Assembly: GCA_026004455.1 (NCBI GenBank) | Contig: BPJE01000001.1 | Location: 124,001 to 188,000 of the forward strand | Direction of reading: 5' to 3' | Source: Patescibacteria group bacterium | GTDB taxonomy: Bacteria > Patescibacteriota > Microgenomatia > UBA1406 > GWC2-37-13 | DNA length: 64,000 nucleotides | In this document: positions 19,894 through 35,839 of the stretch, piece after piece | Layout: every line of letters starts with the position of its first letter | Position numbering within the stretch: the first letter of the stretch is position 1 | Notes under the pieces: model-generated | What the model saw: the letters and a program-made list of their open reading frames with translations, nothing else | Databases searched by the model: none | Told to the model about the DNA's origin: nothing | Program-made: the position numbers and the translations under genes

Positions 19894-21051
19894 ATGCTTA
19901 AAAAAATTTTTTTGTTAAATTTTGCTATAATTTTTATACTATCCTTTTTTATTACTCAATCATTATATGCTCAACAGTCTGATATTGAGCAAAAAATAAA
20001 AGAGTATGAAAGTAAACTAACAGAAATCAGACAGCAAAAAAACACTCTTTCCTCTCAAATTCAATATATGGATACACAAATATATTTAACTGGTCTTAAA
20101 ATTCAACAAACTGAAGAAAAAATAAAAACTTTATCAAAAGAAATTGATACTTTAGAAACAAAAATTGAAGGATTAGATGATTCTTTAAACTATTTATCAA
20201 AAATACTTTTAAATAAAATTGTTCAAAGTTATAAACAAAAAAGAATTACTTTTTTAGATCTTTTGATAGATGTTCAAAATGCTGAAGATCTTATAAAAAA
20301 ATTAAAATATATTAACTCTGTAAGAAATACAAATCAAAAACTGCTTATTCAAGTTCAACAAACAAAAATAAATTTTGAAGAACAAAAAAATCTTCGTGAA
20401 CAAAAGAAAAAGGAATTAGATGAATTAAAAATAACTCTATCTAATCAACAAAAAGATCTTAATAATCAAAAATTAGCTAAACAAAAATTATTGATTGAAA
20501 CACAAAACAATGAAACAATTTATCAAAATCTTTTAGCAAAAGCTCAAGCAGAATATGCTGCTATTAAAGGAATAATTGCTGGAGGCGGTATAGAAACTAA
20601 AATAAAAGATGTTAAAAAAGGAGATTTAATCGCAACAATAATTCCTGGACCTTCATGTAATTCTTCAGGTAGTCATCTTCATTTTATGGTCAAAGAAAAT
20701 GACTCTGTACAAAATCCTTTTAATTATCTTAAAAATATTGATTTTAAAGACTATTCTGGAGGCGATCTCTGGAATCCTTCTGGCTCTTGGGATTGGCCAA
20801 TTCAACCACCAATTGAATTTAATCAAGGTTATGGTTATACCTGGGCTATCAGAAATACTTGGGTGGGAAATATTTATAACTTTCATAATGGAATTGATAT
20901 TTTTGGTTCATCTTACAATGTGTATGCTGTTGAAGATGGTACTTTATACAGAGGTAGTTATTCTGTTGGTTGTGCTTTATTATATGTAAAACTTGTTCAT
21001 AAAAATTCTAACATATCAACCTATTATCTTCACACTTATCCAATTAATTAA
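19894..21051 (+). CDS. Exported coiled-coil M23-type peptidase with circularly permuted LytM domain (EnvC-like)
   Basis: About 385 residues: signal peptide (1-25, ending near SLYAQQ), long coiled coil (about 28-220, EnvC/PcsB-like), then an M23-like region in unusual order. Normal LytM domains have HxxxD first and HxH last. Here the block VKKGDLIATII...SGSHLHF...NPFNYL, which normally ends the domain, comes first (about residues 245-280); then WPI..., FHNGIDIFG (HxxxD, about 329-335), AVEDG and STYYLH, which normally begin it, come last. All three motifs exist, so a functional permuted domain is possible. A TTG at 19891 is in frame, but I chose the ATG at 19894. FtsEX neighbours predict a septal murein hydrolase or activator. 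Confidence 0.75.
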   Translation: MLKKIFLLNFAIIFILSFFITQSLYAQQSDIEQKIKEYESKLTEIRQQKNTLSSQIQYMDTQIYLTGLKIQQTEEKIKTLSKEIDTLETKIEGLDDSLNYLSKILLNKIVQSYKQKRITFLDLLIDVQNAEDLIKKLKYINSVRNTNQKLLIQVQQTKINFEEQKNLREQKKKELDELKITLSNQQKDLNNQKLAKQKLLIETQNNETIYQNLLAKAQAEYAAIKGIIAGGGIETKIKDVKKGDLIATIIPGPSCNSSGSHLHFMVKENDSVQNPFNYLKNIDFKDYSGGDLWNPSGSWDWPIQPPIEFNQGYGYTWAIRNTWVGNIYNFHNGIDIFGSSYNVYAVEDGTLYRGSYSVGCALLYVKLVHKNSNISTYYLHTYPIN

Positions 21052-21058
21052 TAATAAA

Positions 21059-21095
21059 TTTAGATTAGTAAAACAATCTAAAAACTTTATTTTGT
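21059..21095 (+). terminator. Weak hairpin with T-rich tail after the M23 gene
   Basis: Stem TTTAGATT (21059-21066) and AATCTAAA (21075-21082) with an 8-nt loop, followed by AACTTTATTTTG. The stem is A/T-rich and so weak, but its position just after the stop fits a Rho-independent terminator ending the ftsEX unit. Confidence 0.4.
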
Positions 21096-21099
21096 AGGT

Positions 21100-21105
21100 T
21101 ATAAT
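21100..21105 (+). promoter_or_regulatory. -10 box upstream of the lamin-tail gene
   Basis: TATAAT 43 nt before the ATG at 21149 predicts a leader of roughly 35 nt, longer than usual in this window. No strong -35 is visible at 17 nt. Confidence 0.35.
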
Positions 21106-21148
21106 CCATTGACGAATTAAGCGACTTTGTTATTTAATAAAAAATAAA

Positions 21149-22435
21149 ATGTCTTGCTTAAGATTTTTCATCATTATAATCATCTTTTTTTTATTTTTTT
21201 CTTTTCCTGTCAGAGCAAAAATTTTAATCAATGAATTTCTTATTGAACCCCAACCCCAACAAGTAGAAATAATAAATACCGGATCAGAAAGCGCTAATTT
21301 AAAAAATTGGTTAATTGATGATGATGGTGGTTCATCAGCAACTTACCTAATTAATGAAGACACAATTATTTATCCAAATAGTTGTTTAGTTTTTTCTTCA
21401 AATTTTTATTTAAATACAAAATCAGCTGATACAATCAGACTTTTTGATAATCAAAACAACCTTATTGATTTTTTTTCTTATAAATCAAGTTCGGGATCTG
21501 GGATATCATATCAAAGAATCCCTGATGGTGAAAATAATTGGGCAACTGGAGAAGCAACTCTTGGGCTTTTTAATCAAACAAAAACACCTTGTTTGATCCT
21601 ACCTACTCCAACAATTACCCCTACTCTTTTTCCAACACTTAGTTTAACACCAACAATATTATTAATAATTACCAATACACCAACACCAACATCATCGCCA
21701 ACTTTATCACTAATATCTTATGATAATATTTTTATTTCTGAGGCAATGGTTTATCCTGATAATAATGAAAAAGAATGGATAGAGATTTTTAATGATAATG
21801 ATTTTAATGTCAATTTAGTTAACTGGTATATTGACGATCAAGAAAGCTCTGGTTCATCTGCTAAATCATTTTCTCTTGAAATCCCAGCTAAAAGTTATAA
21901 AGCAATTATCTTATCAACTAATATTTTTAATAACTCTGGTGATAGTGTTAGACTACTTGATTTTAATAAAAATCTCAAAGATAGTTTTGAATATGGCAGT
22001 TCTTTAAAAAATAAAACTTGGGGCAGAATTGATTTTGAAAGCGATAATGTTTGTTTGCAAGAACCTTCATTTGAACAAAAAAATAATCCTTGTTTAGAAA
22101 ATCAACCCACCTTAATAATTACACCAACACTTTCATTAATAAAAGAAAACTCTCAATCAAAATCAATTAACTCATCAATTAATCAATCGTCAATAAAAAA
22201 AATGCCTTTAAGAAACAATAATTTATTAATCTCACATAATACTTTTGAACAACAATCAGAAATTTTAGGAATCTCAACTAATAAAAAAACAAATAAAACC
22301 AAAAAAAATATCACTAATTTTTTAATCATCAACTCAATTTTTTACACTTTTTTGACAGAATTGTTTATTTTAATTAAAATAAAAATAAAATATGGAAAAA
22401 TTAAAAAGTTTTTTTTATCATTTATTTATTCCTAA
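21149..22435 (+). CDS. Surface protein with two lamin-tail domains and C-terminal membrane anchor
   Basis: A 428-residue exported protein: signal peptide (residues 1-24), a lamin-tail (LTD) domain (ILINEFLIEPQPQQVEIINTG to about 130), a Thr/Pro linker (PTPTITPTLFPTLSLTPT), a second LTD domain (IFISEAMVYPDNNEKEWIEIFN to about 315), another linker, and a C-terminal hydrophobic helix (about 390-412) followed by basic residues. LTD is an Ig-like beta-sandwich found in bacterial extracellular proteins. The VEIIN/WIEIFN and LKNWLIDD/LVNWYIDD strands are the repeat signature. Its 3' end overlaps the next gene by 44 nt. It is probably a surface adhesion or scaffold protein; the ligand is unknown. Confidence 0.75.
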   Translation: MSCLRFFIIIIIFFLFFSFPVRAKILINEFLIEPQPQQVEIINTGSESANLKNWLIDDDGGSSATYLINEDTIIYPNSCLVFSSNFYLNTKSADTIRLFDNQNNLIDFFSYKSSSGSGISYQRIPDGENNWATGEATLGLFNQTKTPCLILPTPTITPTLFPTLSLTPTILLIITNTPTPTSSPTLSLISYDNIFISEAMVYPDNNEKEWIEIFNDNDFNVNLVNWYIDDQESSGSSAKSFSLEIPAKSYKAIILSTNIFNNSGDSVRLLDFNKNLKDSFEYGSSLKNKTWGRIDFESDNVCLQEPSFEQKNNPCLENQPTLIITPTLSLIKENSQSKSINSSINQSSIKKMPLRNNNLLISHNTFEQQSEILGISTNKKTNKTKKNITNFLIINSIFYTFLTELFILIKIKIKYGKIKKFFLSFIYS

Positions 22436-23279
22436 TGAAAAAAATAATTATCGCGCTAAATCAATTCAAATAGACTTTCTTTCAATTTATCTAATATTGG
22501 CGGTAATTCTTACCTTTAGTTTCAAAAAATTTAACCTAACTAATGTTTTAGGTTTTGCTACTGATATTACAGTAGAAAAACTTTATCAACTAACTAATCT
22601 TGAAAGAGAAAAAAAAGGTTTAAATAAGTTAAATTACAATGAAAAACTTTCTCAAGCTGCTTATAAAAAAGCTCAAGATATGTTCTCTAAAAATTATTGG
22701 GCGCATTTTTCACCTCAAGGAGACACTCCTTGGCAGTTTATTTTAGATAGTGGATATCAATATGAATATGCTGGAGAAAATTTAGCAAAAAATTTTTTAT
22801 TTAGTGATGGCGTTATTTCTGCTTGGATGAACTCACCTGCTCATCGAGATAACATCTTAAAAAAAGAATACACTGATGTTGGTTTTGCTATTGTTAATGG
22901 AGTCTTAAATGGAGAAGAAACAACTTTAGTTGTCCAAATGTTTGGTAAACCTTTAAATGCCTCTTTAACAAAAGAAGTTCAATCTAATGAAAAAACTGTT
23001 AATACCTCAAATTTAAAAGAAAATAATGTTAATAATTTACAAAAACCAGTTATTCTCTCACAAAATACAAAGAAAAATAGCAACTTTAATCTTTATAAAT
23101 TAACCTTAAATGCAGAAACAATATTTTTTATATTTCTTATTTTATCATTAATCATTGATTTTTATTTTGTTGAAAAGCTAGAAATTATTAGATTTGAGGG
23201 AAAAAATTTAGCTCATTTTATTTTTATATTTTTTGTTCTTTTAAGTTTATTAATTATAAGTAAAGGCGCAATTATTTAA
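22392..23279 (+). CDS. Membrane-anchored CAP (SCP/PR-1) domain protein
   Basis: A 295-residue protein with an N-terminal helix (about 28-48), then a CAP domain (about residues 62-190): LTNLEREKKGLNKLNYNEKLSQAAYKKAQDM, YWAHFSPQGDTPW, YEYAGENLA and AWMNSPAHRDNILKKEYTDVGFA, with the conserved His and Glu residues of the CAP cavity. Two hydrophobic helices close the protein (about 240-260 and 273-293). CAP proteins are extracytoplasmic and occur in many bacterial surface proteins without a settled biochemical role. It starts inside the upstream lamin-tail gene and is followed by a small membrane protein after 3 nt. Confidence 0.8.
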   Translation: MEKLKSFFYHLFIPNEKNNYRAKSIQIDFLSIYLILAVILTFSFKKFNLTNVLGFATDITVEKLYQLTNLEREKKGLNKLNYNEKLSQAAYKKAQDMFSKNYWAHFSPQGDTPWQFILDSGYQYEYAGENLAKNFLFSDGVISAWMNSPAHRDNILKKEYTDVGFAIVNGVLNGEETTLVVQMFGKPLNASLTKEVQSNEKTVNTSNLKENNVNNLQKPVILSQNTKKNSNFNLYKLTLNAETIFFIFLILSLIIDFYFVEKLEIIRFEGKNLAHFIFIFFVLLSLLIISKGAII

Positions 23280-23282
23280 AAT

Positions 23283-23564
23283 ATGAAAAGACTATTTGTT
23301 TATTTAAAAAAAGAGTTTAAAAATCATTCTTTTGATTATTTACTTTTAATTACTGCCGGTGTTTTTTTTCTTATTGGTCTAAATATTTTTAAAGGTGAAA
23401 GATTAATTGAATTTATTATTCTTTTAGCATTTTCAAGTTTTTATATTATTTGGGGAGTATATCATCATCTAAGCAAAGATTCATTAAGATTGAAAATTGC
23501 TCTTGAATATATTCTCATTGGATTTTTAGTTTTATATTTGGTAAAATTATTATTAATACCATGA
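23283..23564 (+). CDS. Small membrane protein, unknown function
   Basis: A 93-residue protein with three predicted helices (about residues 18-35, 42-62 and 70-92) and a basic N-terminus (MKRLFVYLKKEFK). No family recognised. Its TGA overlaps the ATG of the nucleotidyltransferase gene (ATGA), so the two are translationally coupled. Confidence 0.55.
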   Translation: MKRLFVYLKKEFKNHSFDYLLLITAGVFFLIGLNIFKGERLIEFIILLAFSSFYIIWGVYHHLSKDSLRLKIALEYILIGFLVLYLVKLLLIP

Positions 23565-24301
23565 AAGGAATAATTTTAGCTGGCGGATTAGCCACAAGAC
23601 TTAGACCTCTTACTTGGGTAACTAATAAACATCTTCTTCCAATTTATAACAAACCAATGATTTATTATCCAATCATGGCTATGAAAAAAGCTGGTATAAC
23701 TGATGTTTTAATCTCTACTTCTCCTGATCATGCTGGAGATTTCGCTGAACTTTTGAAAGATGGCAGTGAATTTGGATTAAAATTTTATTATTCAATCCAA
23801 AGCAATCCTAAAGGAGGTATTGCTAATGCAATAGGATTAGCAGAAAATTATGCGAGAGGAGATAAAATTTTGGTAATTTTAGGAGACAATATCTTTGGAT
23901 ATAATTTAAAAAAAGATGTTGAAGAATTTATAAATAAAAAAAAAGGCGCAATAATATATGGTGTTAAAATAAAAAATAATTTTAAACAATACGGAATAAT
24001 TCAATTAGATAAAAAAAATAATGTTTTATCCATAGAAGAAAAACCAGAAAATCCAAAATCTGATATTGCTCAAATTGGTATTTATATGTATGATGAAAGG
24101 GTTTTTGATTTTATAAAAAAGCTTAAACCATCAGATCGAGGTGAATTAGAGGTTACAGATTTAAACAATCTTTATCTTAAAGAAAAAACATTAACTTGTA
24201 AAATTATTGATTGGTGGATTGATGCTGGCACATCTCATGATGAACTTTTAAGAGCTAACAATTTAGCTGCTGAAAAAATTTATAATCACGAGCTTGAATA
24301 A
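23561..24301 (+). CDS. Sugar-1-phosphate nucleotidyltransferase (RfbA-like)
   Basis: A 246-residue NTP-transferase. It starts MKGIILAGGLATRLRPLT with the GGxxTRLxPLT nucleotide-binding loop, then KHLLPIYNKPMIYYP, LGDNIFG (metal-binding Asp) and EEKPENPKS (sugar contact), ending in DAGTSHDELLRA. This arrangement is that of glucose-1-phosphate thymidylyltransferases, which make dTDP-glucose for dTDP-rhamnose synthesis; a rhamnosyltransferase-like GT2 at 9.1-9.9 kb would be a possible user. At 246 residues it is about 45 shorter than E. coli RfbA, lacking the C-terminal regulatory extension, so the exact nucleotide and sugar are uncertain. Coupled to the upstream small membrane protein by ATGA. 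Confidence 0.8.
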   Translation: MKGIILAGGLATRLRPLTWVTNKHLLPIYNKPMIYYPIMAMKKAGITDVLISTSPDHAGDFAELLKDGSEFGLKFYYSIQSNPKGGIANAIGLAENYARGDKILVILGDNIFGYNLKKDVEEFINKKKGAIIYGVKIKNNFKQYGIIQLDKKNNVLSIEEKPENPKSDIAQIGIYMYDERVFDFIKKLKPSDRGELEVTDLNNLYLKEKTLTCKIIDWWIDAGTSHDELLRANNLAAEKIYNHELE

Positions 24302-24302
24302 A

Positions 24303-24602
24303 ATGGATACTACCCAACTCTTATTAATAATAATTATTACTATTACTACATTGTTAATGATTATTATTGGTATTCAATTAATATTTTTAATAAAAGAAAT
24401 TAGATCAACAATAAAAAAAATTGTTTATTTTATTGATGATAATAATATAAAAAATGATAAAATAAATAAACAAAATCACAAACATCTTATTGAAAAAAAA
24501 CAAACAACTTTATATAATGTTTTAAACAAAATTAATTTTTTTTCACCTAAATCAAGCTTTAAATCAAAAAAATTATTTGTAAAAGAGAAAAAAATCATTT
24601 GA
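24303..24602 (+). CDS. Small membrane-anchored protein, unknown function
   Basis: A 99-residue protein with one N-terminal helix (about residues 5-30) followed by a basic, Lys/Asn-rich cytoplasmic tail. An upstream TTG in frame (24294) lies within the previous gene, so I chose the ATG at 24303, one base after the preceding stop. Resembles small DUF948-like proteins in layout only; no firm family assignment. Confidence 0.5.
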   Translation: MDTTQLLLIIIITITTLLMIIIGIQLIFLIKEIRSTIKKIVYFIDDNNIKNDKINKQNHKHLIEKKQTTLYNVLNKINFFSPKSSFKSKKLFVKEKKII

Positions 24603-24603
24603 C

Positions 24604-24632
24604 TTTAAAAAAAATATATAGTATGCTATAAT
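24604..24632 (+). promoter_or_regulatory. Promoter of the rpoBC-str operon
   Basis: A perfect extended -10, TGC-TATAAT (24624-24632), with a weak -35 TTTAAA (24604-24609) at 17 nt spacing. TTGACT at 24599 is 22 nt away and badly spaced. The start codon of rpoB is 73 nt further on, so this transcript, unlike many in the window, has a leader. Confidence 0.65.
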
Positions 24633-24645
24633 AGTTTTTTTTAAA

Positions 24646-24671
24646 CCCATAATTTATTTATGGGATTTTTC
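24646..24671 (+). promoter_or_regulatory. Hairpin plus T-run in the rpoB leader, possible attenuator
   Basis: A perfect 7-bp stem CCCATAA-TTTAT-TTATGGG (24646-24664) is followed by ATTTTTC, the form of a short Rho-independent terminator, 41 nt before the rpoB ATG. Being downstream of the promoter and upstream of rpoB, it may reduce expression of the operon or carry regulation. The stem has only three G-C pairs, so efficiency is doubtful. Confidence 0.45.
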
Positions 24672-24705
24672 TTGTTAAGAAAAATATTAAGATAATTTTC
24701 TACCA

Positions 24706-31698
<6,993 letters not shown>

Positions 31699-32105
31699 AA
31701 AATCAAGGGCAATGGCTTTAAAACAAAGCTTTAATTCCCTTAAAAGAAAATATGTAAAAACAAATAATCCTTTTAAAAGAGGTGTTTGTACAATTGTCAG
31801 AACAATGACACCAAAAAAACCAAACTCAGCTTTGCGAAAAGTGGCAAGAGTGAGACTCTCCAATAAAATGGAAGTGACTGCTTATATTCAAGGTATTGGT
31901 CATAATTTAGCTGAGCATTCAATTGTTTTAGTTCGTGGTGGAAGAGTTAAAGATTTACCAGGTGTAAAATATCATATTGTTAGAGGAAAATATGATACTG
32001 CTGGCGTTGAAAATCGAAAAACATCAAGATCAAAATACGGTACAAAATTGCCAAAAACTCAGTAATCTATAAGTTTATATTTAATATTTAATATTTAATT
32101 TTATT

Positions 32106-32579
32106 ATGCCAAGACATAGATACAAAAAAATAAAAATTAAACCAGATAAAGTTTATCAAAGCTTTGAAGTAGCAAAATTAATCAATTACGTGATGAAAGA
32201 TGGCGAAAAAGCTGTTGCTGAAAAAATTGTTTATAAAGCATTTGAAGAAATAAAAAAACAAGGTCGGGATCCAATAAAAATTTTTTATCAAGCAATCACC
32301 AATACTTCACCTCAAATGGAAGTTAGACCAAGAAGACTTGGTGGTGCTTCATATTTAGTGCCAATTGAAGTAAGAAAGGAAAGAAAATTATTTTTGTCTT
32401 TAAATTGGATTATTGAAGCTGCTGCAGCTCGATCAAACAAAGAATATCATAATTTTTATAAAAAATTAGCTGCCGAGCTTATTGATGCTTCAAACAATCT
32501 TGGTCAAGCAGTAATAAAAAAACAGCAAACTGAAGCTTTAGCTGAGAAAAACAAAGCATTTTCTCATTTAAAATGGTAA
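32106..32579 (+). CDS. rpsG: 30S ribosomal protein S7
   Basis: A 157-residue S7, which nucleates assembly of the 30S head and contacts E-site tRNA. It starts MPRHRYKKIKI and contains KLINYVMKDGEKAVAEKIVY, then SPQMEVRPRRLGGASYLVPIEVR, the conserved RNA-binding strand. Forty bases of A/T sequence separate it from rpsL; no Shine-Dalgarno is visible. Confidence 0.95.
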   Translation: MPRHRYKKIKIKPDKVYQSFEVAKLINYVMKDGEKAVAEKIVYKAFEEIKKQGRDPIKIFYQAITNTSPQMEVRPRRLGGASYLVPIEVRKERKLFLSLNWIIEAAAARSNKEYHNFYKKLAAELIDASNNLGQAVIKKQQTEALAEKNKAFSHLKW

Positions 32580-32590
32580 CTACTTATTTT

Positions 32591-32654
32591 TGTCATTCTG
32601 AGCTTGTTTCAGAATCTTTTTTTATAAAGATCCAAAAACAAGTTCGGGATGACT
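32591..32654. repeat. Palindromic intergenic element between rpsG and fusA
   Basis: Imperfect inverted repeat of about 28 nt per arm: left arm starts TGTCATTCTGAGCTTGTTTC and the right arm ends AACAAGTTCGGGATGAC. Within the left arm is a perfect hairpin ATTCTGA-GCTTGTT-TCAGAAT (32596-32616). The outer ends match those of the element at 15189-15253. It is richer in G/C than its surroundings and sits inside the str operon, where its RNA would form a long hairpin, perhaps affecting expression or mRNA stability. Confidence 0.6.
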
Positions 32655-32704
32655 GAAAATAAAATATTTTAAATTAAAAATTAATTTCAATTAAAAAATT
32701 AATT

Positions 32705-34804
32705 ATGGCTCAACAATCTGTTATTACAAAAAATCGCGTTGTTCCACTAGATAAAATTAGAAATGTTGGTATTATTGCTCATATTGATTCAGGCAAAACC
32801 ACAACTACTGAAAGATTTTTATTTTATACCGGTCGAACTTATAAAATTGGTGATATTGATGAAGGCAATACTCAAATGGACTGGATGCCTCAAGAAAGAG
32901 AAAGGGGTATTACTATTGTTTCTGCAGCAACCACAACATTTTGGAAAGGAGTAAGAATCAATATTATTGATACTCCGGGCCATGTTGATTTTACTGCTGA
33001 AGTTGAAAGATCGCTTCGAGTTTTAGATGGTGGTGTGGTGATTTTTGATGCTGAAGAAGGTGTTCAATCACAATCTGAAACAGTTTGGCGTCAAGCTGAC
33101 AAATATAAAGTACCAAGAATTTGTTTTATAAACAAAATGGATAAACTAGGTGCTAATTTTGAAGCAACAGTTGAGGAAATTAAAGATAGATTAGGCGCTA
33201 ATCCCGCAGTAATGACTCTTCCTATTGGTAAAGAACAAGAATTTAAAGGAGTAATTGACCTTTTAACAATGAAAGCTAAATATTGGGATAAAGATCCTCA
33301 AGGTATTGAATATACAGAAACTGATGTCATTCCTGATGATTTAAAAACTAAAGCTCAACAGTGGCGAGCAAAACTTATTGAACAAATTGCGGAAAACGAT
33401 GATAATCTTTTAAATAAATATTTAAATAGCGAAAATATTAGTATTGATGAATTAAAATCAGTATTAAGAAAAGCAGTTATTGCTTACAAACTTATTCCTG
33501 TTTATTGTGGTAGTTCATTAAGAAATAAAGCAGTTCAACCAGTACTTGATGCAATTGTTGATTATCTCCCCTCACCTGCTGATTTAAAAGAAATAAAAGG
33601 AAAAAATCCAAATACTAATCAAGAAGAAACAAGAAAATTAATTAATGAAGAAAAATTTTCTGCTTTAGCTTTTAAAATCCAACTTGATCCACATGTTGGA
33701 AAACTCACCTATACTCGAATTTACTCAGGTACTCTTGAAGCTGGAAGTTATGTTTATAATATTAATCGTGGAAAACAAGAGCGAGTTAGTCGAATTCTTT
33801 TAATGCATGCTAATAACAGAGAAGAAATTGATAAAGCTTATGCAGGAGAAATTGTTGCTTTAGTTGGGCCAAAAGAGACAAAAACTGGTGATACTTTAGC
33901 TGATCCTCAAAATCCAATTATTTTAGAGCAGATTACTTTTCCCGAACCAGTAATATCTCTGGCAATTGAACCAAAAACTAAAGCTGATCAAGAGAAACTA
34001 TCTTATGTTTTGCAAAGATTAGCAGAAGAAGATCCAACTTTTAAAGTAAAAATAAATCATGAAACTGGTCAAACAATTATGTCTGGTATGGGTGAGCTTC
34101 ATCTTGAGATTTTAGTTGACAGAATGAAAAGAGAGATGAATATGGATGTTAATGTTGGAAAACCTCAAGTAGCTTATAAAGAAACTATTACTAAAGTAGT
34201 TGATGGCGTTGAAGGAAAATATATTAAACAAACTGGTGGTCATGGTCAATATGGTCATTGTGTGATAAAAATTGAACCTTTGGGTCGTGGTGAGGGCTTT
34301 AAATTTGTCAATAAAATTAAAGGTGGTGTCATTCCAAGCGAGTTTATCCCAGCAGTTGAAAAAGGTGTAATTGAGGCAATGGAAAAAGGTGTTTTACTTG
34401 GCTATCCAATGACTGATTTACAAGTAACTCTTTATGACGGAAGTTATCACGAAGTTGATTCCTCTGATATTGCTTTTAAAATCGCTGGCTCAATGGCACT
34501 TCAGGAGGCAGCAAAAAAAGCTGGATTGACTTTGCTTGAACCAATTATGAGGCTTGAGGTAACAATACCTGAGGAATTTATGGGAGTTGTTATTGGTGAT
34601 ATTTCCTCAAAAAGAGGAAAAATTATGGGTACAGAAAAAAAAGCCCGAGCGGTTATTATCAAAGCTTTTGTGCCTTTAGCTGAACTTTCCGGATATGCGA
34701 CAAATCTTAGATCTTTAACCGAAGGTCGAGGTATTTTTTATATGGAGCCAAGCCATTATGAAGAAGTCCCACAAAATATTATTGCTGGAATGTTAAAGAA
34801 GTAA
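32705..34804 (+). CDS. fusA: Translation elongation factor G
   Basis: A 699-residue GTPase catalysing ribosomal translocation. GTPase motifs are G1 [11 protein letters not shown]2 in RERGITI, G3 DTPGHVDF, G4 NKMD, and G5 around YCGSSL. Domain II ([19 protein letters not shown]), III, IV ([15 protein letters not shown] with the tip loop) and V ([29 protein letters not shown]) follow in normal order and length. It ends the str operon here; tuf is not in the window. The stop lies 8 nt from the convergent recF stop. Confidence 0.96.
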   Translation: MAQQSVITKNRVVPLDKIRNVGIIAHIDSGKTTTTERFLFYTGRTYKIGDIDEGNTQMDWMPQERERGITIVSAATTTFWKGVRINIIDTPGHVDFTAEVERSLRVLDGGVVIFDAEEGVQSQSETVWRQADKYKVPRICFINKMDKLGANFEATVEEIKDRLGANPAVMTLPIGKEQEFKGVIDLLTMKAKYWDKDPQGIEYTETDVIPDDLKTKAQQWRAKLIEQIAENDDNLLNKYLNSENISIDELKSVLRKAVIAYKLIPVYCGSSLRNKAVQPVLDAIVDYLPSPADLKEIKGKNPNTNQEETRKLINEEKFSALAFKIQLDPHVGKLTYTRIYSGTLEAGSYVYNINRGKQERVSRILLMHANNREEIDKAYAGEIVALVGPKETKTGDTLADPQNPIILEQITFPEPVISLAIEPKTKADQEKLSYVLQRLAEEDPTFKVKINHETGQTIMSGMGELHLEILVDRMKREMNMDVNVGKPQVAYKETITKVVDGVEGKYIKQTGGHGQYGHCVIKIEPLGRGEGFKFVNKIKGGVIPSEFIPAVEKGVIEAMEKGVLLGYPMTDLQVTLYDGSYHEVDSSDIAFKIAGSMALQEAAKKAGLTLLEPIMRLEVTIPEEFMGVVIGDISSKRGKIMGTEKKARAVIIKAFVPLAELSGYATNLRSLTEGRGIFYMEPSHYEEVPQNIIAGMLKK

Positions 34805-34812
34805 ATTTAATT

Positions 34813-35835
34813 TTATAAATAAATTATCTGATAATCATTTTCTTCTATTTTATTTATTGCAGTAGCAATAGTTTGATAGTTTTTGATTATTGGAAAAATA
34901 AGCTTTTGATTGGTATCATCAAGCTCGGAAAAAATATCATCAAGCAAAACTATTGGTTTTGTTTTTAAATTTTCTTCAATATATTTTATCTCATTGATTT
35001 TTAACCAAAATATGGCTAATCGCTGCTCACTACGAGAAGCAAATTTATGAACATTCTTTTCATTAATTAAAATCTCAAAATCATCTTTTTGTGGACCAAC
35101 TAAAGTTTTTCTATATCTTAAACTTTCCTCAAAACTATCCTCCAAACTCTTTTTGCTAATCTCATTTTTTAGATATTTTATTGAAAAAAATTTTACGTCT
35201 ACTTTTTGATGACTATTTAAAAAATCTATATACTCTTGTCTTTTTAAACTCAGATAACTTCCCTGCTTTATCAAATAATCATCCCAAAATCTTAACTCCT
35301 CTTTTAATTTATCAATTGATATTTTTGCTTCAAGTAATTTATTTCTTTTTCTTAGAGCTTTTTCATAATTATTTAAACTTTTTTTATACTGATAATCAAA
35401 AAGACCAATGATTTTATTAAAATAATCTCGTCTATCTTGAGGCGAACCAATAATAATATTTAACTGATCTGGAGAAAACAACACTGTTTTTATTAAATCT
35501 TTTTTATATTGAAAATGATTTTTTTCGGTGTTTTCAATATAAAATTTTTTTAATATTTTGCCATTAACTAATTTAATTTTTATTTCATAAGTTAAAAAGT
35601 CATTATCAACTAAAAAAGATCCTAAAACTTGACTTTGATTTTCTTCAATTTTTATTAACTCTTCCTCTTTTTCTTCACGAAAACCAACACCATTAATTAA
35701 AAAATAAACTGCTTCTAAAATATTAGTTTTCCCCAAAGAGTTTTTACCTACAATAAAAGTGGTATTTTTTTCAAAATTAAGCTCTAGATTTTTAAAATTT
35801 CGAAAATTAAAAAGAGTGATTTTTTTTAAAAACAT
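34813..35835 (-). CDS. recF: DNA replication and repair protein RecF
   Basis: About 340 residues; an SMC-like ATPase that loads RecA at gaps. Features: N-terminal MFLKKITLFNFRNFKN, Walker A GKNSLGKTN, a central coiled region, the signature-like ASRSEQRLA (a variant of SRGQQ), and Walker B VLLDDIFSELD with the D-loop. A longer frame opens at 35871, but the ATG at 35835 starts exactly at the usual RecF N-terminus and leaves a 4-nt gap to the upstream gene. dnaA and dnaN, frequent neighbours in other bacteria, are absent. Confidence 0.88.
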   Translation of the reverse strand: MFLKKITLFNFRNFKNLELNFEKNTTFIVGKNSLGKTNILEAVYFLINGVGFREEKEEELIKIEENQSQVLGSFLVDNDFLTYEIKIKLVNGKILKKFYIENTEKNHFQYKKDLIKTVLFSPDQLNIIIGSPQDRRDYFNKIIGLFDYQYKKSLNNYEKALRKRNKLLEAKISIDKLKEELRFWDDYLIKQGSYLSLKRQEYIDFLNSHQKVDVKFFSIKYLKNEISKKSLEDSFEESLRYRKTLVGPQKDDFEILINEKNVHKFASRSEQRLAIFWLKINEIKYIEENLKTKPIVLLDDIFSELDDTNQKLIFPIIKNYQTIATAINKIEENDYQIIYL

Positions 35836-35839
35836 AATC

